From assembly GCF_005048155.1 (NCBI RefSeq), contig NZ_SUMB01000017.1:1-64000 (forward strand): a stretch of DNA of 64,000 bases, given 5' to 3'. The notes beneath the pieces are model-generated. The model was not told where the DNA came from. It was given only the letters and a program-made list of their open reading frames with translations, and searched no databases. How positions within the stretch are numbered: the first letter of the stretch is position 1; every line of letters begins with the position of its first letter. Shown here in pieces: positions 35,743 through 44,860 of the stretch. This DNA comes from Streptomyces piniterrae (GTDB lineage: Bacteria; Actinomycetota; Actinomycetes; Streptomycetales; Streptomycetaceae). Position numbers and translations under genes: made by a program.

Positions 35743-36702
35743 ATGAACTACGACGACGACCTCCGGCCGGCACCGCGCGACGAGACGACGGCCGGGACCG
35801 GCCACCGACTGGGAGAGCCCGCCTCGCGCCGCCGTTCCGCCGCGACCCGGTCCGGCGGCCGGCACGGACGCACTGCCGGGAGCGGGCGGACCGGGCGCAA
35901 CGGCGGAACCCACCGCGCAGCCGCCGGCCGTCCCGGCCCCCGGCGGAAGGCGACGCTGCTGGCGGTGACGGCCGCGATAGCCGTGGGCTGCTGCTCCCTG
36001 GTGCTGATACGTCCGGACTCCGACGCCGACCAGGCGCTCGCGGCGGAGCAGTCCCGGCCGGCGCCGCTCGCGTCCGCCCCCTCCGCACCGGGCAATGCCT
36101 CCCTCTCCGCCCAGCGCACGAAGTCGTCGGCCGCCCCCTCCGTCGACGAACGAAAGGGCACCCGGCACACGCCCCAACGGCCGCGGAAGACCCGGCCCGA
36201 GAGCAGTTCGAAGAGCGGCTCGAAGACGGCCGGCAGCACGGCGCCCCGCACCTCCCGCACCGAGTCCAGGGCGCGCACCACCGCCCCCGCCGGGCCGCGG
36301 GCCGCGACCGGCACCGCCGCGCGGTTCGCCCAGGAGGTCGTCGACCTGGTCAACGAGCAGCGGGCACAGCACGGCTGCGGCCCGCTCACCGTCGACCCCC
36401 ACATCCAGCGCGCGGCACAGGCCCACTCGGACGACATGGCCGCCCGCGACTACTACGAGCACAACACCCCGGAAGGCGTCGACCCCGGAACCCGCATGAC
36501 CAACGCCGGGTTCTCGTGGAGCAGTTGGGCCGAGAACATCTTCAAGAGCCCCAAGGACCCGGCCACGGCGCTGAAGGGCTGGATGGAGAGCCCCGGGCAC
36601 CGCGCCAACATCCTGAACTGCTCCTACAAATCCACCGGTGTGGGCGTCAACCTCAGCTCCAACGGCCCTTGGTGGACCCAGGACTTCGGCACCCACTCCT
36701 GA
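35743..36702 (+). CDS. membrane-anchored CAP/SCP-domain protein
   Basis: A 319-residue protein. A basic, disordered cytosolic start (1-65) precedes one membrane helix (about 66-88), then a Ser/Thr/Lys-rich linker and a C-terminal CAP domain (about 190-318) with VDLVNEQRAQHGCGPL, DDMAARDYYEHNTPEG, FSWSSWAENI and GPWWTQDFG. It shares motif order and wording with the CAP part of the divergent sigma fusion (33967-35541), which points to duplication and possibly regulation. ATG at 35743 with AGGAAG upstream. Confidence 0.85.
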   Translation: MNYDDDLRPAPRDETTAGTGHRLGEPASRRRSAATRSGGRHGRTAGSGRTGRNGGTHRAAAGRPGPRRKATLLAVTAAIAVGCCSLVLIRPDSDADQALAAEQSRPAPLASAPSAPGNASLSAQRTKSSAAPSVDERKGTRHTPQRPRKTRPESSSKSGSKTAGSTAPRTSRTESRARTTAPAGPRAATGTAARFAQEVVDLVNEQRAQHGCGPLTVDPHIQRAAQAHSDDMAARDYYEHNTPEGVDPGTRMTNAGFSWSSWAENIFKSPKDPATALKGWMESPGHRANILNCSYKSTGVGVNLSSNGPWWTQDFGTHS

Positions 36703-36837
36703 TCCTGACGAGCTCCTGACCTGCGACGAGTCCTGACCTATGACGAGCGGATGAGCCCGGCTTCGCGCGGCCGCCACCCGGTCGCGCGAAGCTCCCGCCC
36801 AAGCGGGCGCCGGCCGCACCCGCGCTAGTGTGCGGAT

Positions 36838-37779
36838 GTGAGCCTTCATGTCGTTATAGGTTTCGGGCCCGCCGGGGCGGCCACCGCCCGGCTGCTCGTC
36901 GAAAAAGGTCATTCCGTACGGGTCGTCACCAGGTCGGGCCGCAGCCCGGAGCCCGGCATCGAGCATGTCGCGCTGGACGCGACGGACAGTGCGCGACTGA
37001 TCGAGGCGACGCGGGGTGCGGCCGCGATCCACAGTTGCGCCGCCCCGCCCTACCACCGCTGGGCGAGCGAATGGCCGCCGCTGGCCTCGTCGCTCTGCGC
37101 GGCGGCCGAGGCGACCGGGGCCGTCCTGGTCATGCTGGGCAACCTCTACGGCTACGGTCCGGTGGACGGTCCCCTGACCGAGGAGCTGCCGCTCGCGGCC
37201 ACCGGGCCCAAGGGGCGGGTGCGCGCCGCCGTCTGGGAGCAGGCGCTGGACCTGCACGAGCAGGGCCGTATCAAGGCGGTCGAGGTGCGGGCCTCGGACT
37301 TCTTCGGGCCCGGTGTGACCGATGGCGGGCACCTCGCCGCGCGCGTCATGCCACGACTGCTGCGCGGCAAGCCGGTCGCCACGCTCGGCGATCCGGACGC
37401 CCCGCACAGCTGGAGCTATCTCCCCGACGTGGCCAGGACCCTGGTCCGGGTCGCTGACGAGGAACGCGCCTGGGGGCGGGCCTGGCACGTCCCGACGGCG
37501 CCCGCGCGGTCCACCCGCGAGATGGTCGACCGCCTTGCCACCCGGTCGGGGACGGGGCCCGTCGCGGTGCGCCGGCTCTCACCGGCCGTGCTGGGTGTCG
37601 TATCGCTCTTCTCCCCGCTGATCCGCGAACTGAAGGAGATCCGCTACCAGTTCGACCGGCCGTTCGTCATGGACTCCAGCGCCTGCGAAGCCGCATTCGC
37701 GGTTTCGGCCACACCCGTCGACGAGCAGGTCGAGGCGACGGTGGAGTGGTGGCGGGAGCGGCTGGCTGCCGCCGGCTGA
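36838..37779 (+). CDS. NAD(P)-dependent epimerase/dehydratase-like protein
   Basis: A 313-residue short-chain dehydrogenase/epimerase-like protein. The Rossmann start is VVIGFGPAGAATARLLVEKG, a variant of the usual GxxGxxG. The catalytic Tyr-x3-Lys is not obvious; LYGYGP occurs near residue 103, where the Tyr normally lies. Substrate unknown. GTG start. Confidence 0.85.
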   Translation: MSLHVVIGFGPAGAATARLLVEKGHSVRVVTRSGRSPEPGIEHVALDATDSARLIEATRGAAAIHSCAAPPYHRWASEWPPLASSLCAAAEATGAVLVMLGNLYGYGPVDGPLTEELPLAATGPKGRVRAAVWEQALDLHEQGRIKAVEVRASDFFGPGVTDGGHLAARVMPRLLRGKPVATLGDPDAPHSWSYLPDVARTLVRVADEERAWGRAWHVPTAPARSTREMVDRLATRSGTGPVAVRRLSPAVLGVVSLFSPLIRELKEIRYQFDRPFVMDSSACEAAFAVSATPVDEQVEATVEWWRERLAAAG

Positions 37780-37834
37780 CAGCCTGGCCGGGAGGAATTC
37801 CCCGGGCTGCCGCCCCCGCCTCCCACCGTGACCC

Positions 37835-38047
37835 TTATCGCGGGTCTTCGGCCGCGTCGGCGTCGGCCGCGTCCGCCGCCCGCTCGGCGTCCTCGACCTT
37901 CTTCTGCATCTGCGCTTCCTGGTCGGACGACGAGGACGACGACGAACGGTCGCCGGCGGCCGCCGAGCAGCCGGTGACCGCCAGGGCCAGGGCCGGTACC
38001 GCGACCGCCGCGATCAGCAGCTTTGCGGCGCCCTGTGCCCGCCTCAT
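37835..38047 (-). CDS. small lipoprotein
   Basis: A 70-residue lipoprotein. The signal peptide ends in a lipobox (ALAVTGCSA), followed by Ser-rich and Asp/Ala/Glu-rich helical sequence (EAQMQKKVEDAERAAD). Function unknown. Its ATG overlaps the stop of the upstream secreted protein (ATGA), so the two are coupled. Confidence 0.75.
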   Translation of the reverse strand: MRRAQGAAKLLIAAVAVPALALAVTGCSAAAGDRSSSSSSSDQEAQMQKKVEDAERAADAADADAAEDPR

Positions 38048-38517
38048 GAGCCGTCGCCTGCCTTGGAGTTGTCCCTGGTCGAGCACCACTCCGCGACGGC
38101 CTTGAGGTCGCCGCGCTGACGGGTGAGGCCGGGCTTGAGCTGCTTGCGACGGGTGAGCCGGTCCTGGAGGAACGTGGCGACCTCGTCGTGGTCCTTGGCG
38201 CGGGCGTTCTTCACCCGCTGTTCCATCCGTGCGATCGAACCACGGGTGTGCACACCGCCGTTGAGCCGGGCGAGCGCCCGGTCGATGCGCTTCTCCAGCC
38301 TGGGCACCCGGGCACAGATGCCCTTCCCCTTCCCCTTCCCCTTCCCTTCGCCCTTGCCCTGGGCGTGCCGCTGGTGGTCCGAGGTCTGCTTCGAGGGCGA
38401 AGCGGCCGGGCCGCCGCCGGATTCCGCCGCGTTCGCCGGCGCCGCCGCGCTCAGCAGGGAACCGGCGAGCGCGAGTCCGGCGAGCGCGGTGGCCACGGCG
38501 GTTTTGGGGCGCTGCAT
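38044..38517 (-). CDS. small secreted basic protein
   Basis: A 157-residue protein. A signal peptide (residues 1-31, ending in AAAPANA) is followed by a Lys/Gly stretch (GKGEGKGKGKGKG) and a helical Arg/Lys-rich domain with Cys residues. Function unknown. It is the first gene of a pair with the lipoprotein. An inverted repeat with 17-bp arms lies upstream at 38599-38682. Confidence 0.72.
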   Translation of the reverse strand: MQRPKTAVATALAGLALAGSLLSAAAPANAAESGGGPAASPSKQTSDHQRHAQGKGEGKGKGKGKGICARVPRLEKRIDRALARLNGGVHTRGSIARMEQRVKNARAKDHDEVATFLQDRLTRRKQLKPGLTRQRGDLKAVAEWCSTRDNSKAGDGS

Positions 38518-38598
38518 GGTGGTGCTCCTTTCCACGGTGGTGGGACACGGCCACTGCTTCCGCATCGGTCGCGGACGGGCCGTCTGCCACAGAACGTA

Positions 38599-38682
38599 GG
38601 AGCGTTCTTTGTGGAGACCTTGTGAGCCGGAGCGCCGTACGGGACCGGCGGAGCGGCACAGGGAATCCACAAAGAACGCTCC
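38599..38682. repeat. inverted repeat, 17-bp perfect arms
   Basis: GGAGCGTTCTTTGTGGA (38599-38615) and its exact reverse complement (38666-38682) are separated by 50 nt in the region shared by two divergent genes. It could be a dual operator with two binding sites or a large hairpin. AAAGAACGCTCC reads in both directions toward the two genes. Confidence 0.8.
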
Positions 38683-38747
38683 TAGGCTCCCGGTCGTCGA
38701 GCCCTCGAAGACGCGGAAGCGCATGGACGTCGCCCCCAGGAGGCACA

Positions 38748-39266
38748 GTGAACTGCGGTGATTCCCCAGGTGATTTCCTCGGCGATTCCTCGGCTGGTTT
38801 CCTCGGTGACTTCCCTGTGCCGGACGAGCGCCCGCTGACGGGACCGCCCACCCTCACCCTCACCCGCACCGAGCCCGGTGAACTGCGTCTGCCCCGCAGT
38901 GGCTGGCTGCTGCGCATCGCCCGGGGTTCCGCGGGCCGGCCCGCCCTGGAGGTGCACAGCGAGGCCGGGCTGATCGACGTGTCCGTCCTGACCACGCTCG
39001 GCGTCACCCCGCTGCGGGGCGGCCGGCGCAGCGGCCGTTCGGCGTCGCGCTGGTCGCTGGCGTGGGGGCAGCTGCCGCCCGGTGCCGATGTCGTCGAGGC
39101 CACCTTCCGCGCCCGTCGGCGCGGCCTGCGCGTCCAGGCGCTCACGATCGCCGACGCGTTCTGGGTGGCCGAGGTCGGCGATCGGTTCCGCTCGGTGACG
39201 TGCTCGGCGGGTACGACCCTGGTCACGGCCCGGGTGGGCAGGGAGCCCAGGTCCCGGACGAGATGA
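38748..39266 (+). CDS. hypothetical protein
   Basis: A 172-residue soluble protein of unknown function. The start is GTG with a perfect AGGAGG 3 nt upstream. The first 25 residues have a small repeat (GDSPGDFLGDSSAGFLGDF) followed by a beta-rich region with Arg-rich loops. It lies beside the inverted repeat at 38599-38682, divergent from the secreted protein. Confidence 0.6.
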   Translation: MNCGDSPGDFLGDSSAGFLGDFPVPDERPLTGPPTLTLTRTEPGELRLPRSGWLLRIARGSAGRPALEVHSEAGLIDVSVLTTLGVTPLRGGRRSGRSASRWSLAWGQLPPGADVVEATFRARRRGLRVQALTIADAFWVAEVGDRFRSVTCSAGTTLVTARVGREPRSRTR

Positions 39267-39290
39267 CCGCGGGCGGCCGCCCGGCCGAGC

Positions 39291-40817
39291 TCAGCCCGCG
39301 GCCGGGTTCCGGGGCCGCCCGTGCGCCGGAAGTTCGCTCAACCAGTCGCGGCGCAGCGGCAGTTCGAGCGTACGGGTGTCGTTCGCCGCGTCCCCGGTCC
39401 GGGGCAGCCGCACCTCGATACGGGTGCCGGGTCCGTCCGGACGGTCCGTGATCCGCACCGTGCCGCGGTGCAGGGCGATCTGCTGCGCCACCAGCGTCAG
39501 CCCCAGTCCCGAACCCGGGCTGTCCGGGCGCCGACGGAACCGCTGGAAGACCTGTGCGCGCTCCTCCGGCGCGATGCCCGGACCGTCGTCGTCCACGGTG
39601 AGCACGGCGACCGGGTCCGCCGGCCGGCCGCTCGGCCGCAGGGCCACGGCGACCCGGGCCGGTGCGCCCGGCCGGCCGCCGTGGACGACCGCGTTGCGGA
39701 GCAGGTTGTCGACCGCCATCCGCAGGCCCGGTTCCCAGGCGTGCAGCCGCAGCCCTGGAGCGAGCTGGGTGGTGACCTGGGCTGAGGGGTGGTGCCGTGC
39801 CAGGTCGGCCACCGCCACCGCGACGAGTTCCGAGAGGTCCACGACGCCGAACGCGTCGGCTTCCACCAGGTCCCCCTGGGCCAGCGCCCGGAGCGCGACC
39901 AGCAGGCCCATCAGCCGCTGATGCCCGGAGTGCAGATCGTCCAGGATCTCGGCGCGCTCGGCCGGGTCGAGGTCGGGGTGGTCGGTGAGGACGTCCAGAT
40001 TGGTCTGCATGCCCATCAGGGGCGTGCGCAGTTCGTGGGAGGCGGTGGCGGCGAAGGCGCGGGCGGTGGCCAGCGCTTCCCGGGTCCGTGCCGCCTGCTC
40101 GTCGTAGCGGGACAGGACCGTCTGCAAGGTGCCGGCCAGGTCGTCGACCTCCGTGATCCGCGACGGGGCGTGGTCCAGGCGGGCCGTACTGGTGCCGGGG
40201 TCCAGGCCGCCGGCCCGACGCTGGAGCCGCCGCAGCGGCAGCGTGGCGCGTTCGGCGATGGCCAGGGAGACCAGCCCGGCCAGCGGTGCGGTGATCAACG
40301 CCACCAGCAGGAAGCGCTTCTGTACGGTGTCGATCTCGGCGTTCCCGGCCGATCCGGAGGAGAACACCCACAGCGTGCCGTGCCGTGCTGCCTTCGCGCC
40401 CGCGCCGCCGACCTGCACCGACAGCGCCCGCCAGGAGTGCCCCCCGCTCCGTACCGTCACCGGTTCGAGAGCCGCGGGCGGCAGCCACACCGTGTCGGCC
40501 GGCCGCGGACCGGCCTCGGCCACCACCCGGCCCGGCGTCCGCCCGCCGGTGGCCGTGGTGAGCCGCACCCCGACGTCGAGCCCGGCGGCGAGCAGCCGCC
40601 GCTCCTGGTTCGCCGTCTGCCGGGGCCGGCCGCCGTCCTCGCTGCGCAGCAGCCCCCTGGCCAGCGGCAGCAGCACCGCGGCCCGCTCCCGCAGACGGGC
40701 GTCCTGTTCGGCGTGCACATCGTGGGTGACCAGACGCAGCAGCAGCGCCCCCGAGCCCAGGACCAGCAGGGGGACCGCGACCCCCATCGCGACGGCGATC
40801 CGCGTCGACAGCCTCAT
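39291..40817 (-). CDS. membrane sensor histidine kinase
   Basis: A 508-residue kinase. Membrane helices at about 8-30 and 169-190 flank an extracytoplasmic sensor region. A HAMP region follows (about 190-240), then the H-box ASHELRTPLMGM with His261 and a catalytic domain with DNLLRNAVVHGG, DDDGPGIAPEE and GSGLGLTL. It is coupled to the response regulator by an ATGA overlap. Signal unknown. Confidence 0.94.
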   Translation of the reverse strand: MRLSTRIAVAMGVAVPLLVLGSGALLLRLVTHDVHAEQDARLRERAAVLLPLARGLLRSEDGGRPRQTANQERRLLAAGLDVGVRLTTATGGRTPGRVVAEAGPRPADTVWLPPAALEPVTVRSGGHSWRALSVQVGGAGAKAARHGTLWVFSSGSAGNAEIDTVQKRFLLVALITAPLAGLVSLAIAERATLPLRRLQRRAGGLDPGTSTARLDHAPSRITEVDDLAGTLQTVLSRYDEQAARTREALATARAFAATASHELRTPLMGMQTNLDVLTDHPDLDPAERAEILDDLHSGHQRLMGLLVALRALAQGDLVEADAFGVVDLSELVAVAVADLARHHPSAQVTTQLAPGLRLHAWEPGLRMAVDNLLRNAVVHGGRPGAPARVAVALRPSGRPADPVAVLTVDDDGPGIAPEERAQVFQRFRRRPDSPGSGLGLTLVAQQIALHRGTVRITDRPDGPGTRIEVRLPRTGDAANDTRTLELPLRRDWLSELPAHGRPRNPAAG

Positions 40818-41524
40818 CGGACGGCCTCCGGCCCGGCCGCGCGCAGCACGAAGCCCACTCCCCGGACGGTGTGCACGAGACGCGGCCGGCCGCCGGCCTC
40901 CAGCTTGCGCCGCAGGTAGCTGACGAACGTGTCGACGGCGTCGGTGCGCACGTCGAAGTCGTAGCCCCACACCCGGTCGAGGAGCTGGTCGCGGGTGAGC
41001 ACGACCCCCGCGTTGCGGGCGAGCACCTCCAGCAGCTCGAACTCCCGCCGGGTGAGCCGCACCTCGGCGCCTTCGTACGTCACCTCCCGCGCGGCCGCGT
41101 CCAGCACCAGGTCACCGATCCGCACCAGGTCCGTCGCGCCGGGCGGGCGCCGGCGCAGCAGGGCCTGCAACCGGAGCACCAGTTCCTTGAGCGCGAACGG
41201 CTTGACGAGGTAGTCGTCCGCCCCGGCCTGGAGGCCCGCGACCCGGTCCGCCAGCTCGTCCAGCGCGGACAGCATCAGCACCGGCACCTCGTCGCCGTGG
41301 GCACGCAGGGTGCGGCAGATGTCGATGCCGCTGGTCCCGGGCAGGGAGACATCGAGCACGATCACGTCGGGGGGTGTGGCCGCCAGTTCGGTCAGGGCGG
41401 CCGCACCGTCCTCGGCGAGTGCGACGGCGAAGCCGTTGAGGCGCAGGCCGCGTCCGAGGGAACGCAGGATCACCGCGTCGTCGTCGACGACGAGGACGCG
41501 GTCGAGGCGCTTCGCCGCGCACAT
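40814..41524 (-). CDS. OmpR-family response regulator
   Basis: A 236-residue response regulator. The receiver domain has Asp15/16, the phospho-acceptor Asp58 (VIVLDVSLPG) and Lys108 (YLVKPF). The C-terminal winged helix includes LTRREFELLEVLARNAG and VDTFVSYLRRKLE. It comes first in an operon with the histidine kinase. Confidence 0.95.
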   Translation of the reverse strand: MCAAKRLDRVLVVDDDAVILRSLGRGLRLNGFAVALAEDGAAALTELAATPPDVIVLDVSLPGTSGIDICRTLRAHGDEVPVLMLSALDELADRVAGLQAGADDYLVKPFALKELVLRLQALLRRRPPGATDLVRIGDLVLDAAAREVTYEGAEVRLTRREFELLEVLARNAGVVLTRDQLLDRVWGYDFDVRTDAVDTFVSYLRRKLEAGGRPRLVHTVRGVGFVLRAAGPEAVR

Positions 41525-41660
41525 GCAGGACTCCGCTCTGGTCGCATCGGGCTCAACCGCTCGCCCGGCGGTTGTCGCCGCGCGGGGCCGGCCGCGCCAC
41601 GACGCTAGAGGGCAATCCTGTGGGATTCCTGTGACCGGCCCGAGCGTCTCCCGAAGCCGC

Positions 41661-41945
41661 TCAGAGCCGTTCGGGGGTGCGGATGCCCAGGAGGGCCATG
41701 CCCTGGTGGAGGGTCCTGGCCGTGATGTCGCAGAGGAAGAGGCGGTTCTCCACCTGGGCCGGGGTGTCCGCCTTCAGGACCGGGCACTTGTCGAAGAACG
41801 AGGTGTAGAGCGAGGCCGGCTGGTAGAGGTATGCGGCCAACTTGTGCGGGGCGTACTCCTCGGCCGCCTCTGTGACCGTCGCCGCGAAGCCGTCGATGTG
41901 CAGCCCCAGCGCCCGCTCCGAAGCGGACAGTTGGAGTTCCGGGTG
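41661..41945 (-). pseudogene. remnant of arginyl-tRNA synthetase, C-terminal (DALR) domain
   Basis: About 95 residues match the anticodon-binding C-terminus of ArgRS: EYAPHKLAAYLYQPASLYTS, FFDKCPVLKAD, RLFLCDITARTLHQGMALLG and the ending RTPERL. The catalytic and tRNA-binding parts are missing; upstream of 41945 the frame turns into unrelated sequence. It is therefore a truncated copy, probably of a second argS. No start codon with a ribosome site is visible. It sits between the two-component system and the deacetylase. Confidence 0.85.
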
Positions 41946-42109
41946 TGCCTTCGGAGATATGCCGTCGGCCTGCGTCGAGCCGGCGCCGGAACGCCCCGGG
42001 ATCGGCTGGTCTCCCTCGACGGCGTGGTCTCCGTCGGCCTCAACTGGTCCAGCGGACTGGCCCTGTTCACCGTCCCGCGGTAGCCCGTTCCCGGCACACA
42101 CGCCTGCGC

Positions 42110-42133
42110 GGCGCTCCCCACGCGGGGAGCGCC
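42110..42133. terminator. GC-rich hairpin
   Basis: GGCGCTCCCC (42110-42119) pairs with GGGGAGCGCC (42124-42133) with a 4-nt loop. It is downstream of the deacetylase gene on the minus strand and next to the argS remnant. Confidence 0.55.
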
Positions 42134-42185
42134 GACGGGGACCGTCTGAACGTCTAGAACGTCTAGAGCGTCCCCTCCCCTGCCA

Positions 42186-43388
42186 TCAGCCCCGCCCGAT
42201 GAACTTCTCCCCCACCCCGAGCCGGCGCAGGTCGGAGAGGACCTGTGGGTCCTGTGCGTCGAGCCAGTCGCAGAGCTGCCGGAAGGACACCAGCCGCACG
42301 TCCTTGTTCTTCCCTCCGGCGATGTGCTTGATCGCCTCCTCGACGGCGTCCATGTAGATACCGCCGTTCCACTGCTCGAAGTGGTTGCCGACGAAGAACG
42401 GCGCCCGGTTGGTCTCGTAGGCCCGCTGGAACCCGGCTATGTACGCGTCGGTGGCCTGCTTGCGCCAGCCCGGGTAGTTGGCCGGCGGGGCCTTGGTCGA
42501 GTTCTGCGACTGGTTGGCCATGATGTTGTAGTCCATCGACAGGACCGGGAAGCTGTGGCCGGGGAACGGCATTCCCTGCAGCGGGAGGTCCCAAATTCCC
42601 TGCTTCTTGGTGGGCCACACCTGAAGGCCACCGGGCGAGCTGGCGTCGTACCGCCAGCCCCGCTTGCGCGCCGTGGGCAGCAGGTTCTCCTGCCCCAGCA
42701 GGCACGGCGTACGGCCGCCCACCAGTTCCTTGCTGTAGTCGAAAGGCAGCGGTTCGAGATCGGTGAACCCGGTGTTGGTCCGCCACTTCGTGACAAACCC
42801 CATGGCCTGCTCGATCTCGTCATCCCACTGGGCAGGAGTCCAGTGCTTCACCGAGCCCGAGCCCTCGCCGCAGAAATGGCCGTTGAAGTGGGTGCCTATC
42901 TCGTGGCCCTCCAGCCACGCCGCGCGCACGTTCTTGATCGTCATCTTGACGTGCTCATCGGTGAGGAAAGGGATGTCGGAGGCACCGACGGAATTGTTCG
43001 GCGGCCGGTACATCCGCCTCTTCGACTCGGGCAGCATGTACAGCCCGGAAAGGAAGAAGGTCATCGAGGCGTCATGGTCCTCGGCCAGCTTGCGGAACCG
43101 CGGGAAAAGGCCGTTGCCGACCTCACCCGCACCATCCCAGGAAAAGACCACGAACTGCGGCGGCTTCTGACCCGGCTCCAGCTTCTCCGGCTTGGGCGGC
43201 TGGTTCGGCTGCTTGCCGGTGTACGCGGTGGAGCCATCGCCTATCGGCTTGGCCTGCGCTTTCCTGCCGGGCTTGGTTCCGACCTTGTCGGAGCCCGACG
43301 ACCCGGAGGACGAGCAGCCTGCGACGGACAGCGCGGCCGCCGCTCCTATCCCGAGTCCGAAGATCCCCCGGCGGCTGTATTCACGCAT
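42186..43388 (-). CDS. Tat-exported lipoprotein, polysaccharide-deacetylase-like
   Basis: A 400-residue protein. The signal has the twin-arginine motif and lipobox (MREYSRRGIFG ... LSVAGC), so it should be a Tat lipoprotein. After a Pro/Lys linker the NodB-like domain (about 80-370) has VVFSWDGAGEV instead of the usual TFDDG, and a His-x3-His metal pair in GTHFNGHF. A catalytic Asp may thus be missing or shifted, so real deacetylase activity needs testing. Start chosen at 43388 by the Tat signal. Confidence 0.85.
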   Translation of the reverse strand: MREYSRRGIFGLGIGAAAALSVAGCSSSGSSGSDKVGTKPGRKAQAKPIGDGSTAYTGKQPNQPPKPEKLEPGQKPPQFVVFSWDGAGEVGNGLFPRFRKLAEDHDASMTFFLSGLYMLPESKRRMYRPPNNSVGASDIPFLTDEHVKMTIKNVRAAWLEGHEIGTHFNGHFCGEGSGSVKHWTPAQWDDEIEQAMGFVTKWRTNTGFTDLEPLPFDYSKELVGGRTPCLLGQENLLPTARKRGWRYDASSPGGLQVWPTKKQGIWDLPLQGMPFPGHSFPVLSMDYNIMANQSQNSTKAPPANYPGWRKQATDAYIAGFQRAYETNRAPFFVGNHFEQWNGGIYMDAVEEAIKHIAGGKNKDVRLVSFRQLCDWLDAQDPQVLSDLRRLGVGEKFIGRG

Positions 43389-43507
43389 AACGGTCCCATC
43401 GCATTCGTTCGAAGTTCTGGTGAGTGGGACGCCCAAAGAAGTGGGACGCCCAAAGAGAGGGGGAGACGGACGCTGAGGTTCCGCCTCGACTCAAAAAGGA
43501 GAAATCC

Positions 43508-43681
43508 TCAACGGAGGGTCGCGAGCGACTTACTCGCCGAAGTCACGCCCGCCGGCCAGCCGTTTCCCTCGCCGGCCGCCGCCCCGGGCCCGAACGCCAT
43601 CAACCCCGTGGCCAGCGCCCCACAAACCGCGAGCGGCACCCCCACCCTCAGCAGCGCCCCCGACCTCATCCTCTGCACCAT
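43508..43681 (-). CDS. possible small secreted peptide
   Basis: A 57-residue protein with a signal-peptide-like start (LLRVGVPLAVCGALATGLMAF) and a short tail after AAAG. GGGGGAG precedes the ATG at good spacing. Weak case: short, no known relatives. Between 43682 and 43972 I see no gene. Confidence 0.4.
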   Translation of the reverse strand: MVQRMRSGALLRVGVPLAVCGALATGLMAFGPGAAAGEGNGWPAGVTSASKSLATLR

Positions 43682-43972
43682 GTGCTCCCCCTGTTCGACG
43701 AACGGGGCCGAAAGCTGAAGACCACAGCGACCCTCAACCAACGCCCTTGGACGCGTATGACTCTCACGGGGACCGCTAGCGCACGAATAACGCCTCACTA
43801 ACAACCGTTAGCGGCGCTCACTTCGGGACACGGCAACGAAACCGAACCGGGAACACCGGCGGGCTGCGAGCCGCAGGCCGAGGGCGCGCCTTTACCTCAA
43901 CCGCAGTCGAGGTTCTACGGTCGGCGCGTGCGCAACGTGCGTACTCAGCCCAAAAGAAGGATGTTCCCGAAC

Positions 43973-44815
43973 ATGTCAAATATTTTGGTCACCGGCGCCA
44001 CCGGAACGCAGGGCGGGGCCGTCGCCCGACAGCTGCTGTCGCGGGGACACGGGGTCAGGGCCATGACCCGGCACACCGGTTCCGAGGCCGCCGTCGCATT
44101 ACAGAAGCTCGGCGCCGAGGTGGTGCAGGGCGACTTCGGCTCTTCGGACAGCCTGCGGTCCGCCCTCCGCGGGGTGGACGCGGCCTTCGTCATGGGCACG
44201 CCGTATGCCGGCGCCGGCGTCGACGGCGAGATCCGCCATGCCAAGGCCCTCATCGACGCGGTCCGCGATACGGGTGGCGCCCACGTCGTCTACAGCTCGG
44301 CAGCCGGCGCCGACCGGGGCACCGGCATCCCGCACAACGAGAGCAAGTTCGAGGTCGAGCAGTACCTGAAGGCGAGCGGCCTGGACTGGACGGTCATCGG
44401 CCCGACCGCGTTCGTGGAGGCTTTCATCGCGCCCTGGGGCCTGCCGCTGCTTCGCGAGGGCGTGGCCTCCTTCTTCACCCGGCCCGAGACGCCCATGCAG
44501 TGGATCTCCGTCGAGGACATCGGCAGGTTCGCCGCCCATGTGCTGGGGCGCACTGCCGAATTCACCGGACAGCGCATCGACATCGCGTCCTTCGAAGCGA
44601 CCGGAAGCCAGATCGCCGCCGCGTTCGAGGGCGTGCGCTACGAGCAGATGCCGGTGGACCGCTCCGCTGGCGAGGAGCTGTGGCTGATGACCGAGCTCTT
44701 CGAGAAGCGTGCCGTGGTCCTGGACATCCCGGCGCTGCATGCCAAGTACCCCTCTGTCGGCTGGTACGACCTGCCGACGTGGGTGCGGGAGAGGGCCGTA
44801 CCCGCGCTGCGCTGA
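43973..44815 (+). CDS. NmrA-like NAD(P)-binding protein, TTA codon
   Basis: A 280-residue Rossmann protein of the NmrA type. NILVTGATGTQGGAVARQLL binds the nucleotide and the usual NmrA motif YSSAAGAD follows. The active-site Tyr-x3-Lys is absent, so it may act as a redox sensor or atypical reductase. Leu43 is encoded by TTA (44099-44101), so translation likely depends on bldA. ATG chosen at 43973; an in-frame ATG at 43961 also exists. Confidence 0.88.
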   Translation: MSNILVTGATGTQGGAVARQLLSRGHGVRAMTRHTGSEAAVALQKLGAEVVQGDFGSSDSLRSALRGVDAAFVMGTPYAGAGVDGEIRHAKALIDAVRDTGGAHVVYSSAAGADRGTGIPHNESKFEVEQYLKASGLDWTVIGPTAFVEAFIAPWGLPLLREGVASFFTRPETPMQWISVEDIGRFAAHVLGRTAEFTGQRIDIASFEATGSQIAAAFEGVRYEQMPVDRSAGEELWLMTELFEKRAVVLDIPALHAKYPSVGWYDLPTWVRERAVPALR

Positions 44816-44860
44816 CTCTGCCCGGCCCGGCACGGCACGGGCGATGGGGCGCCCTTGGAA

